Part shown: positions 25,891 through 31,829 of the stretch, in pieces
How positions within the stretch are numbered: the stretch's first letter is position 1
Layout of the letters: every line of letters starts with the position of its first letter
Source: Pyrobaculum islandicum DSM 4184
Lineage (GTDB): Archaea; Thermoproteota; Thermoprotei; Thermoproteales; Thermoproteaceae
Direction of reading: 5' to 3'
DNA: 64,000 nucleotides
Assembly (NCBI RefSeq): GCF_000015205.1
Contig: NC_008701.1
Coordinates: 558,001 to 622,000, forward strand
Program-made: the position numbers and the translations under genes
Notes under the pieces: model-generated
What the model saw: only the letters and a program-made list of their open reading frames with translations
Databases searched by the model: none
Told to the model about the DNA's origin: nothing

Positions 25891-26859
25891 ATGAGAGCAA
25901 TTCAACTTGTTAAATTTGGAGAGCCTAGGGAGGCTCTTAAATATGTGGAATTGCAAGATCCAACGCCAGGCCCTGGGGAGGCTGTAGTGAAGATCGAAGC
26001 CGCAGGCGTTTGTGGCCGAGATCTTGTCGTGCGTAAAGGCGCTTTTCCGCATGTAAAACCGCCAGTTATACCTGGCCATGAGGGAGTTGGCAGAGTGATT
26101 GATGTAGGCGCTGGTGTTGAAAAGGACTTAGTAGGTATGAGGGTATTTCTCTCGGCTATTTATGACGGCACATGTGATTATTGCAGAAGGGGGCTAGAGA
26201 ATTTATGTAGAAATGCAGAACTACTTGGCGAATCTCGTAATGGCACATATGCCGAATATGTAGTTATTCCAGCGAGATTTGTGCATCCATTCCATGGCGT
26301 AGATCCAAAAGTAGCTGTAGTAGCGACATGTCCGCTTGCTACTGCTGTTTATGCGTTAAGGCAGGTGGATGTGGAAGGGAAGAGAGTATTGATAGTAGGC
26401 GCCGGCGGCACTGGGGTTTATATAGCACAACTAGCTCGTGTAAGAGGAGCTGAGGTCTATGTATCAACTAGGTCTGTTGAGAAAGCGAAAGTGTTAAAAG
26501 AGCTTGGTGTTAAAATAGCTGAAGACAGAGATAAAGACTTTGACATAGTTATAGACACAGTGGGCAGCCCCACTCTTGAAAAATCGTTTAAACTTGCCAA
26601 AAGAGCTGGAACTATAGTTGTTATTGGTAATGTCACAGGCGAGCGTGCTTCAATAAGCCCTGCATTGATTATCCTGCGGCAATTAAAGGTGTTGGGTAGT
26701 ATGGCTTTCAGGCCATGGGATATTTATGAGGCACTAGATTTATTAAAGAGGGGGCTTATAAAGCCCCTTTATACAGAATATAGGCTAGAGAACGCTCCAA
26801 AAGCTCATGAAGATATGGAGAGAGGTGCAGTAGTTGGAAGAGCAGTTTTAATTCCCTGA
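25891..26859 (+). CDS. zinc-type alcohol dehydrogenase (MDR family)
   Basis: 322 residues. N-terminal GroES-like domain with catalytic-Zn motifs GVCGRDLVVRKG (Cys) and PPVIPGHEGVGRV (His-Glu); Rossmann motif VLIVGAGGTGVYIAQL. The structural zinc lobe reads YDGTCDYCRRGLENLC: three Cys remain and the first of the usual four is Asp or missing, a change also known in some thermophile enzymes with an acidic ligand. Oxidises alcohols or reduces aldehydes with NAD(P)(H); substrate unknown. Follows the acyl-CoA ligase by 41 bases and precedes dtdA by 9. Confidence 0.87.
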   Translation: MRAIQLVKFGEPREALKYVELQDPTPGPGEAVVKIEAAGVCGRDLVVRKGAFPHVKPPVIPGHEGVGRVIDVGAGVEKDLVGMRVFLSAIYDGTCDYCRRGLENLCRNAELLGESRNGTYAEYVVIPARFVHPFHGVDPKVAVVATCPLATAVYALRQVDVEGKRVLIVGAGGTGVYIAQLARVRGAEVYVSTRSVEKAKVLKELGVKIAEDRDKDFDIVIDTVGSPTLEKSFKLAKRAGTIVVIGNVTGERASISPALIILRQLKVLGSMAFRPWDIYEALDLLKRGLIKPLYTEYRLENAPKAHEDMERGAVVGRAVLIP

Positions 26860-26868
26860 GTTAAAGTT

Positions 26869-27627
26869 ATGTATGTAATAGTGGCATCTCTTAACGATCC
26901 TGTATCACGCATATTTCTCGACGTAATTGCGCCTACGCCGTTGGTTAAGACTGAGGGCAATATAGAAATTAGAAAGTTTGTGGACTTCCCAGTTGTGGTG
27001 TATAGAGGAGAGCCCACTGACTTCAGCCGCGAGGACATACTGGCCTCTTTTGGAAAATATGCCATTTTTATATCTAGACATGAGATGGCGAATCCAAGGC
27101 CGTTGTTTACGGTTCACACTCCTGGCAGTTGGCCCGACGTATCTATATCAAATCCGCCACTTACATCTTCAATATTTAGAACTTTGTGTAAATTAGCGTA
27201 CGAGCCCTACACATGCGCCTTTGAGGCGACGCACCACACTCCAAATACCTCTTACATATCTGCCACATTTGTAGAAGTTGGAAGTACAGAAAACGAGTGG
27301 AAGGACAGGAAAGCAGTTGAGACTTTAGCCCAGGCGGTTGAAGAAGTATTAAACAGTCAGATAAAGCCAAACACGCCGGCTATGGCCATAGGCGATCTCC
27401 ACTACGTGACTGTGACAGACCCAGTGTTAAAAGGCGAGTTAGACCTAGGCCATGTGATTCCTAAGTATGTAGATATCTCTCTCCAAGTAGTACAAAACGC
27501 CTACCTAAAACATACCACGCCTATAGAAAGAGCTATATTGTTCAAAAAGAATGTAAAAAACCCTGCCAGAAGCGAGATAATAGAGTTTCTCAAGTCGCGT
27601 GGTGTCGAAATTATCACAAAGGGGTAA
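26869..27627 (+). CDS. dtdA: D-aminoacyl-tRNA deacylase, archaeal type
   Basis: 252 residues of the archaeal/plant DtdA (GEK1-like) family, which removes D-amino acids wrongly charged on tRNA. Family blocks seen: IFISRHEMANPRPLFTVHTPGSW, YEPYTCAFEATHHTP, EVGSTENEWKD and MAIGDLHYV, with several conserved His for the metal site. The length is slightly below the usual 270. It begins nine bases after the alcohol dehydrogenase gene, and its last 13 bases run into the degenerate 3' end of a minus-strand tnpB copy, which marks the left border of the accessory island. Confidence 0.92.
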   Translation: MYVIVASLNDPVSRIFLDVIAPTPLVKTEGNIEIRKFVDFPVVVYRGEPTDFSREDILASFGKYAIFISRHEMANPRPLFTVHTPGSWPDVSISNPPLTSSIFRTLCKLAYEPYTCAFEATHHTPNTSYISATFVEVGSTENEWKDRKAVETLAQAVEEVLNSQIKPNTPAMAIGDLHYVTVTDPVLKGELDLGHVIPKYVDISLQVVQNAYLKHTTPIERAILFKKNVKNPARSEIIEFLKSRGVEIITKG

Positions 27628-27636
27628 ACATCCATA

Positions 27637-27705
27637 GCCCCTCTCTGCGACGCCGGTCCTCCCCGAGAGGGTGCGGGGCCCGCCCGCGACAGCCACAAGA
27701 GGGGC
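27637..27705 (-). ncRNA. GC-rich structured tail of a tnpB copy
   Basis: On the minus strand the sequence after the zinc finger codons of the broken tnpB copy can fold: GCCCCTCT (27705-27698) pairs perfectly with AGAGGGGC (27644-27637), closing a GC-rich 69-base stem region with further GC pairing inside. The bases differ from the equivalent outer helices at 117-243 and 30956-31087, but the topology is the same. Interpreted as a shortened version of the omega-RNA-like tail; inference. Confidence 0.4.
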
Positions 27706-28000
27706 ACTGTACCCGCCTGTTATTCAACTCCTACAATTTCGTGCCACATCTCGGGCAGACCATACTGTACAACCGTTCCTCTAAATACGGCAACCTATAC
27801 CACCGCGCTAGCGCTTGCAGTCTCCTCCTCAACTGCCCAAGCCCATCTAGGAAGTGCTTCCTCACGCCGTTTCCGCTCCTCTCCTTCAACTCCCGGTAGG
27901 TGTCGTCCTCCATCGTGTCTACTACGATTGCAGCTTGATGCTCTCTGGCCAACTTTATAATCTCACGCGTAGCGTTTATAACGACCCCGTTGTTGAGCAA
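27690..28000 (-). pseudogene. tnpB: tnpB-like pseudogene, C-terminal half with stop codon
   Basis: On the minus strand, residues matching 290-378 of the full-length tnpB product are read: EIIKLAREHQAAIVVDTM..., LDGLGQLRRRLQALARWY, LPYLEERLYS and VCPRCG. A TAG stop at 27733-27731 interrupts the frame just before the second zinc-finger half (VQCPSCGC), which is still present in frame. The N-terminal two thirds are missing; the join lies near 28000. The RuvC-II position is Asp as in the complete gene. Confidence 0.8.
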
Positions 28001-28026
28001 GTAGGACGTCGGCCTTGGAAAAAAGG

Positions 28027-28122
28027 CTATTGTTGGATATAGGGGGAAATTGCGGTTAGTATCCGCCCGGCGGCATTTGCGATGTATGCGGCGAGCCCAA
28101 CCACAAACAACAGTATGCCCAT
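28027..28122 (-). CDS. tiny membrane protein, 31 aa
   Basis: Not recognised. ATG 28122 begins a 31-residue protein with one hydrophobic helix, starting MGILLFVVGLAAYIANAAG and ending in PYIQQ. A T-run (CTTTTTTGTG) begins exactly 26 bases before the ATG, matching the leaderless promoter spacing of its neighbours, and GAGAGGT lies next to the start. It lies upstream of a tnpB fragment, in the place taken by small hydrophobic ORFs next to other tnpB copies. Confidence 0.45.
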   Translation of the reverse strand: MGILLFVVGLAAYIANAAGRILTAISPYIQQ

Positions 28123-28178
28123 ACCTCTCTCACCACATACACAAAAAAGCCAGAAACACTCTTTCAACTACCTCGACA

Positions 28179-28211
28179 CACCTGCCTCACAGCGACGCCG
28201 TGAGGCAGGTG
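28179..28211. repeat. hairpin H1 of tnpB-associated repeat family
   Basis: CACCTGCCTCA-(CAGCGACGCCG)-TGAGGCAGGTG, perfect 11-base arms, upstream of the minus-strand tnpB fragment. It is nearly identical to hairpin H2 at 29571-29603, including the 11-base loop (one change), and one stem pair is exchanged (C-G here, G-C there), so pairing is conserved. A left-end subterminal hairpin of an IS200/IS605-like element is the simplest reading. Confidence 0.7.
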
Positions 28212-28217
28212 AACGTT

Positions 28218-28385
28218 TCAACTCCGGCGGAGGGCCCAGAGCGCGCCGAGGGCCGCGGCGGAGAGCGCCGACACCGCCACAAACGCCCAGAGGACTCTCT
28301 CAGAGCGTGTGATGGCGTAGGCGACGGCCCACACCGCGACTGTGGCGACGGCCATCGCCGCCAGAAACACGGTCAAAATCCGCAT
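28218..28385 (-). CDS. small membrane protein, 55 aa, two TM helices
   Basis: Not recognised. From ATG 28385 the product has two Ala/Val-rich helices, ILTVFLAAMAVATVAVWAVA and VLWAFVAVSALSAAALGALW, joined by YAITRSER and ending in RRS. CTTTTCTCCC begins one base before a TTTT that is exactly 26 bases upstream of ATG 28385, which decides this start over an upstream in-frame ATG. GC content is above the genome average. Ends seven bases from hairpin H1. Confidence 0.55.
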   Translation of the reverse strand: MRILTVFLAAMAVATVAVWAVAYAITRSERVLWAFVAVSALSAAALGALWALRRS

Positions 28386-28445
28386 GCCATGACTACACAG
28401 GCGGGAGAAAAGCAAGCAGAGAGACGGAGAAAAAGGGGGTTGATC

Positions 28446-28754
28446 CTACCACTCCTCCTCTTCCTCCCACTCCTCTTCCCACTCGTCCTCTTGTTCCCAC
28501 TCCTCCTCGAACTCTTCCCACAACTCCTCTTCCTCCTCGTCTTCTTCTTTTTTGCAATATTCCTCACAAGACACAGGTATTGGATGTTGTGGGGCAAATG
28601 GATCGGGTATTAGGGCAAAACACCCACTGTCTTCAGTTGTTTCTATGTATACCACGTTTCCATCACATGTCTCAACGTTGACCAACTTTCCTCCCAATTC
28701 GCAGATAGCGTTTTCAATTAGCTTTTTTTCTATAGGGAGTTGGGTTTGGCTCAT
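28446..28754 (-). CDS. small protein with Glu/Trp-rich acidic tail
   Basis: Not recognised. The promoter CCTTTTCTCCC, 26 bases before ATG 28754, sets the start and gives 102 residues. Residues 1-68 form an ordinary-looking domain (LPIEKKLIENAICELGGKLV, VYIETTEDSGCFALIPDP, CEEYC). The remaining ~34 are almost only Glu with regularly placed Trp/Phe (ELWEEFEEEWEQEDEWEEEW...), ending EEEEEW. Trp every three to five residues would line one side of a helix. It may mimic nucleic acid or bind a basic partner (inference). Confidence 0.6.
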   Translation of the reverse strand: MSQTQLPIEKKLIENAICELGGKLVNVETCDGNVVYIETTEDSGCFALIPDPFAPQHPIPVSCEEYCKKEEDEEEEELWEEFEEEWEQEDEWEEEWEEEEEW

Positions 28755-28810
28755 ATGCACATCTGGGGGCCGGGAGAAAAGGGAGGGTTTTGACATTGAC
28801 GTGTGGCGGT

Positions 28811-29014
28811 CTATTGTGGTATCTCAGAGATACCGGTCTCGGACGGCTTTACGCATATCGCAATCGACATAGATGTGGGGGAGAAAAGAGGTTGCCAAGG
28901 CTTCTCTGGGAGCGGGCCGTGTTTCTCTTCGCCTTGTCTAAGCGTCTCCTCTAGGGGAACGCTCCGGTAGGGCACGTCGGCGAGAGCCAAGACAAGTGGC
29001 TCAAAACCCCACAA
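28811..29014 (-). CDS. doubtful small ORF, possibly a fragment
   Basis: The frame has no ATG until near its end. It reads LWGFEPLVLALADVPYRS, then VPLEETLRQGEEKHGPLPEK with a Pro-rich end, a composition that looks coding, and it remains open upstream to a stop near 29070. A CTTTTCTCCCCC element inside it (near 28880) may belong to another short transcript beginning around 28855. It could be a decayed gene or the end of a larger lost one. Included with low confidence. Confidence 0.25.
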   Translation of the reverse strand: MWGFEPLVLALADVPYRSVPLEETLRQGEEKHGPLPEKPWQPLFSPTSMSIAICVKPSETGISEIPQ

Positions 29015-29165
29015 GCCGATCGGCCGGACGGTCGGCGTCTCACGTAAAGCGTAAAGACGTAGTTTTTTGCGTTAACCAACTCGTGAAACGTCTAAGTCGC
29101 TCTTATATGCCAAGAGAATTCCCCGTGCGTACGGTATTGGCACAGATGAAACGGGAGAGAAAAAA

Positions 29166-29513
29166 CTAAAGTGGTGTGACGAGGTAGAAGCCGCCGGCCT
29201 TGACAGCGCGGTAGGCGACGCTGAAGTATGCCGGGTCGATACAGACGTCCCTGTCCTGGCCGACACAAAGGAGTTTCCTCTCTCCGCAGAAGATGTTGGA
29301 ATAGCTATCAGCGTCAGGATCGTAGTCATAGACACATCTGGCGACGTTGAAGTTGGCTTGTCTCACCGGCCGTAACAAAACAGCGGCGACAGGCGAGTAG
29401 TTGTAGGCGACGTCAAGAGCGCCAACTTGGAGAAGTCTCAGGGGCTTCAGCAAAACCAAACCATTCTCCCTAACGAAGTCCCAGAACTTCTCCCTCTCCA
29501 TTATTTGGGTCAT
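29166..29513 (-). CDS. unknown protein of the accessory island, 115 aa
   Basis: Not recognised. Start ATG 29513 lies exactly 26 bases after the TTTTCTCTCCC box on the minus strand. The product begins MTQIMEREKFWDFVRENGLVL-like and is soluble, with five Cys and several Tyr (ARCVYDYDPDADSYSNIFCGE). It is the first of a run of five minus-strand small genes between the full tnpB and the tnpB pseudogene at 27690. It diverges from tnpB, and hairpin H2 lies between the two promoters. Confidence 0.5.
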   Translation of the reverse strand: MTQIMEREKFWDFVRENGLVLLKPLRLLQVGALDVAYNYSPVAAVLLRPVRQANFNVARCVYDYDPDADSYSNIFCGERKLLCVGQDRDVCIDPAYFSVAYRAVKAGGFYLVTPL

Positions 29514-29531
29514 GCCACTTTACGCGGCGGG

Positions 29532-29545
29532 AGAGAAAAGCTAGC
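29532..29545 (-). promoter_or_regulatory. island promoter CTAGCTTTTCTCTC (minus strand)
   Basis: On the minus strand CTAGCTTTTCTCTCCC precedes the 115-aa gene, the TTTT beginning 26 bases before its ATG. The same CTTTTCTCYC box at the same spacing precedes the genes starting at 28754, 28385, 29666, 31657 and 47883. It is not a normal TATA sequence for this genome. Confidence 0.55.
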
Positions 29546-29570
29546 AGACACGCTTTCAGCTCCTCCGCTT

Positions 29571-29603
29571 CACCTGCCTGACAGCGACGACGTCAGGCAG
29601 GTG
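29571..29603. repeat. hairpin H2 of tnpB-associated repeat family
   Basis: CACCTGCCTGA-(CAGCGACGACG)-TCAGGCAGGTG, perfect 11-base arms, 62 bases before the tnpB ATG. It differs from H1 (28179-28211) by a compensated base pair and one loop base. Flanks are also shared (TTTCARCTMCTC on the left). Likely the left-end hairpin of this element or a structured RNA; no direct evidence chooses between them. Confidence 0.7.
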
Positions 29604-29634
29604 AGTCGGTGGAGTTGAACGTCGAATATTTCAA

Positions 29635-29648
29635 CTAGCTTTTCTCCC
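29635..29648 (+). promoter_or_regulatory. tnpB promoter, island type
   Basis: CTAGCTTTTCTCCC, with the TTTT beginning 26 bases before the tnpB ATG 29666, mirrors the minus-strand box at 29532-29545 across hairpin H2. Spacing points to a leaderless tnpB mRNA. Confidence 0.55.
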
Positions 29649-29665
29649 TCACGCCCTGTACGCAT

Positions 29666-30928
29666 ATGAGCCAAGTCTACAGGACGCTGAAGATCAGAAT
29701 CCCCTGGCGGTTGGTCGAGGAGCGTCCAGACGTCCTTGACCTCGCCGTAAGGATGCACTTGGCCGTTGAGGAGTACGCCAAAAAGTTGTTGAAAGAGTTG
29801 ACGGGGCAAGAGGAGCTCAGACTCACGGCGGAGGAGTTGGACAGACTCCTCACGCCAGACAGGCGTGAGTTAGCTGTCAAAATAATAGATGAGGTGTTTC
29901 CAAAGTACGGTCTCAAGAGGTACTTCATAGACCAAGCCAAGTTCTTCTGGCGTGATACGGCGTTTTGGCGAGCAATCCCATTGAACGCACAACTTAGGGT
30001 TGAAAACGAGAGAGATACGAGTAAGGCGGTCTTTGTCGACCTCGAGAGCGGCGTTGTTAGAGTAAGAAAACTCGGCATACCGCCTTTCGCCGTCAAGTTG
30101 AAGAAGGGCAACGTCGCTTGGATAAGAGAGAGACTAGAAGAGGGCGCCAGACTCAAGTTGGCGTTCCTCGGCGTAGAAAGGCGGAGGGGCAAGGAGCCGA
30201 CTTATGGCAAGCTATATGTCGCCCTTGTCTTCGCCCGCGAAGCGACGCCGGTGGAGCCCAGGGCGCTTGTCGTTGTCGACGTAAACCGTCTTGACCACGG
30301 CGTCGTGGTGGGTCTCCTTGTGGACGGCAAGATTGTCAAGCGGAAGAGGCTCCCCGACGAGCGCGCGGTCAAAAAGTTGTGGAAGCTCCACAGGAAGATA
30401 GGCCGTCTCGATGCGCGAGCCGCAAGGGAGACGGATCTTACCAGAAGGAGTTTTCTCGAGAGTAGAGCGCGTTACCTCAAGTCCAAGCGTTATAGGAAGA
30501 TAAGAGCCATTGTGGAGCAGATTGCAAGCGAAATCGTAAAATTGGCGAGAGAGCACCAAGCCGCCATAGTGGTAGACACGATGGACTACGAGACGTATAT
30601 TGCGAGGAAGCAGAGTGGCGAAAGCGGCGATAAGAAGCACCTCTACGATGGATTAGGTCAGCTAAGGAGGAGGTTGAAAGACCTCGCCCAGTGGTATGGG
30701 TTGCCGTACCTCGAAGAGAGACTGTATAGCACGGTCTGTCCCCGTTGCGGAGCAAAGATGAAGAGAGAGAAGAAGCGCATAATGTGTTGTCCCTCTTGTG
30801 GATTTAGTGATACACGCGACAACATCCCGTTGTTGTGGGCCAAGAGGAGGTACTGGGAAATCCTCCAGAAGATAAAACAACCCGTTTTTTCCTCCGTCCC
30901 GGCACCCCTCACGCTTTTAACCTCGTAA
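29666..30928 (+). CDS. tnpB: TnpB-like RuvC-fold protein, full length
   Basis: 420 residues. An N-terminal domain (1-190) is followed by a RuvC fold interrupted in the usual places: RuvC-I VVVDVNR with D205, a basic helical insert (225-300), RuvC-II AIVVDTMDYETY, the zinc finger CPRCG...CCPSCG (358-379), and RuvC-III SDTRDN (D382/D385). Canonical TnpB has Glu in RuvC-II; here, and in the pseudogene at 27690, the position is Asp304. TnpB proteins are RNA-guided DNA nucleases of IS200/IS605 elements. No TnpA lies nearby, so this copy cannot move by itself. A hairpin precedes it and a GC-rich structured tail follows 28 bases after the stop. Confidence 0.85.
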   Translation: MSQVYRTLKIRIPWRLVEERPDVLDLAVRMHLAVEEYAKKLLKELTGQEELRLTAEELDRLLTPDRRELAVKIIDEVFPKYGLKRYFIDQAKFFWRDTAFWRAIPLNAQLRVENERDTSKAVFVDLESGVVRVRKLGIPPFAVKLKKGNVAWIRERLEEGARLKLAFLGVERRRGKEPTYGKLYVALVFAREATPVEPRALVVVDVNRLDHGVVVGLLVDGKIVKRKRLPDERAVKKLWKLHRKIGRLDARAARETDLTRRSFLESRARYLKSKRYRKIRAIVEQIASEIVKLAREHQAAIVVDTMDYETYIARKQSGESGDKKHLYDGLGQLRRRLKDLAQWYGLPYLEERLYSTVCPRCGAKMKREKKRIMCCPSCGFSDTRDNIPLLWAKRRYWEILQKIKQPVFSSVPAPLTLLTS

Positions 30929-30955
30929 GTTTTCTTCTCCCATGAACCGCATTCC

Positions 30956-31087
30956 CCGGCCCTGGGGGCACGGCCGATTAGCCACGCCCGTACGCCCGGG
31001 CACGGCCGTGCCCCTCTCGCCTCCGCCCCGCCCGCCGAGGGCGTCTGGCGGAGGCGGGCCAAACCCAGCCCCCGGGGGAGGGCCGGG
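30956..31087 (+). ncRNA. GC-rich structured tail of full-length tnpB, omega-RNA candidate
   Basis: Bases 30956-30968 (CCGGCCCTGGGGG) pair with the end of the block (CCCCC at 31069-31073 and AGGGCCGG at 31079-31086), closing a 132-base structure. Inside are the palindrome GGGCACGGCCGTGCCC and the stem GCCTCCGCC/GGCGGAGGC. The same outer helix with other bases closes 117-243. Position 28 bases after tnpB and right-end placement fit an omega-RNA/reRNA whose guide would come from sequence just downstream. Inference; no transcript evidence is available. Confidence 0.55.
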
Positions 31088-31173
31088 CACCGCGAAGGGG
31101 GCATACGCGACAAACTGAAATAATCCCCTTTTCTATATCTCATTTTCTCCGATTTCCTCTCTGTTCACACTTT

Positions 31174-31210
31174 ATCACCTGACTTTCAGCGGCTTTGAAA
31201 GTCAGGTGAT
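31174..31210. repeat. hairpin H3, 15-base perfect arms
   Basis: ATCACCTGACTTTCA-(GCGGCTT)-TGAAAGTCAGGTGAT. It begins with the CACCTG of H1 and H2 but has a different stem top. It lies 87 bases after the structured tail of the full tnpB and upstream of the small ORFs and tnpB fragment at 31657, so it may be the right end of one element or the left end of the next. Confidence 0.7.
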
Positions 31211-31254
31211 CCGCTTTTGCCAACACGACTTTCTTCTTCTGAATTCTTTGGGGC

Positions 31255-31401
31255 ATGAGTCGACTAAAGACGGCGGCCTTTACGACTCTGGGCGACGTGT
31301 TGACAACGGTGGTCGGACTGCTGTTGGGCGCCGTCGAGCGCCGACGTACCTTGGCTCGCCATCGCAATGGCGATACTGTATGCGACCAAGTGGAGTCATA
31401 G
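31255..31401 (+). pseudogene. degenerate small membrane-protein ORF
   Basis: ATG 31255 opens 48 codons with one hydrophobic stretch (TLGDVLTTVVGLLLGAV), after which the coding look moves to another frame (DVPWLAIAMAILYATKW up to a stop near 31424), as if one base had been gained or lost near 31340. A T/C-rich stretch (CTTTCTTCTT) sits 26 bases before the ATG. A broken two-helix protein is the likeliest reading. Low confidence. Confidence 0.3.
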
Positions 31402-31452
31402 AATAGAGAATTGGCGTCGTTAAACACGTTGCGTCGCCGTCGCTAAACTGCC

Positions 31453-31629
31453 GTGGCGAACAACGTGCTTGTTCTCGCCGGCGTCACAGCTGGGCCCCTA
31501 CTGCCGTTGCAAGCCATGCTCTTATTGGCAATGCCTATCGTGGCGTTGACAATAGACGCCGTGAGGAGAGTAAAACAAACCAGTTTTCCCACTAGGAATG
31601 AGATACGGAAGGAGTCCGTATTCCCCTAG
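31453..31629 (+). CDS. small hydrophobic protein upstream of tnpB, 58 aa
   Basis: Not recognised. From GTG 31453 it gives one long hydrophobic region (VLVLAGVTAGPLLPL ... MLLLAMPIVALTIDAV) followed by a basic tail RRVKQTSFPTRNEIRKES. The same tail and a related helix are encoded at 47911-48165 on the other strand, also beside a tnpB 5' end; the last 68 bases before the final codons are identical in both. This recurrence suggests a real accessory gene of the element. The 3' end forms a hairpin (ATACGGA-AGGAG-TCCGTAT). Confidence 0.5.
   Translation: MANNVLVLAGVTAGPLLPLQAMLLLAMPIVALTIDAVRRVKQTSFPTRNEIRKESVFP
31553..31620 (+). repeat. 68-base perfect repeat, copy 1
   Basis: Identical, in inverted orientation, to 47920-47987. 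It covers the basic C-terminal codons of the small hydrophobic ORF and the hairpin ATACGGA-AGGAG-TCCGTAT, ending 36 bases before the ATG of the tnpB 5' fragment. A perfect repeat between decayed flanks indicates recent copying or strong constraint. Confidence 0.9.
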
Positions 31630-31656
31630 TTTTTCTCTCCCACGCCATATGCGCCC

Positions 31657-31782
31657 ATGAGCCAAATATACAGAACTTTAAAGGTGAAAATACCATGGCG
31701 TCTTGTCGAGGAGAGACCAGACGTCCTAGACCTTGTGATGCATGTGCATCTAGCGGTGGAGGAGTATATGAGGGGCCCGTGA
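31657..31782 (+). pseudogene. tnpB: tnpB 5' fragment, 41 codons
   Basis: MSQIYRTLKVKIPWRLVEERP and following residues match the N-terminus of the full tnpB product (MSQVYRTLKIRIPWRLVEERP). The match ends after VEEYM and a stop follows (RGP, TGA 31780-31782). TTTTCTCTCC begins exactly 26 bases before the ATG, so the promoter is retained. The rest of the gene is lost at the junction with the box C/D RNA and etf operon. Confidence 0.8.
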
Positions 31783-31829
31783 TTTCATGAGAAACAAATT
31801 TTTATAAAGATATTTCTAGGTTAGATGGA

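Noticed and set aside
28050-28613. Long plus-strand frame across the island
   Set aside because: It is the complement of the acidic-tail and small membrane genes; its Leu/Pro-rich sequence is the shadow of the GAG/GAA repeats, while the minus-strand genes have promoters at the fixed distance.
29072-29335. Minus-strand 87-codon Ser/Thr-rich frame
   Set aside because: Overlaps the 115-aa gene in another frame; Ser/Thr-rich composition is typical of a shadow.
30658-31143. 161-codon minus-strand frame over the end of tnpB
   Set aside because: Covers the zinc finger codons and structured tail of tnpB on the opposite strand; Arg/Gly/Pro-rich due to GC-rich palindromes.
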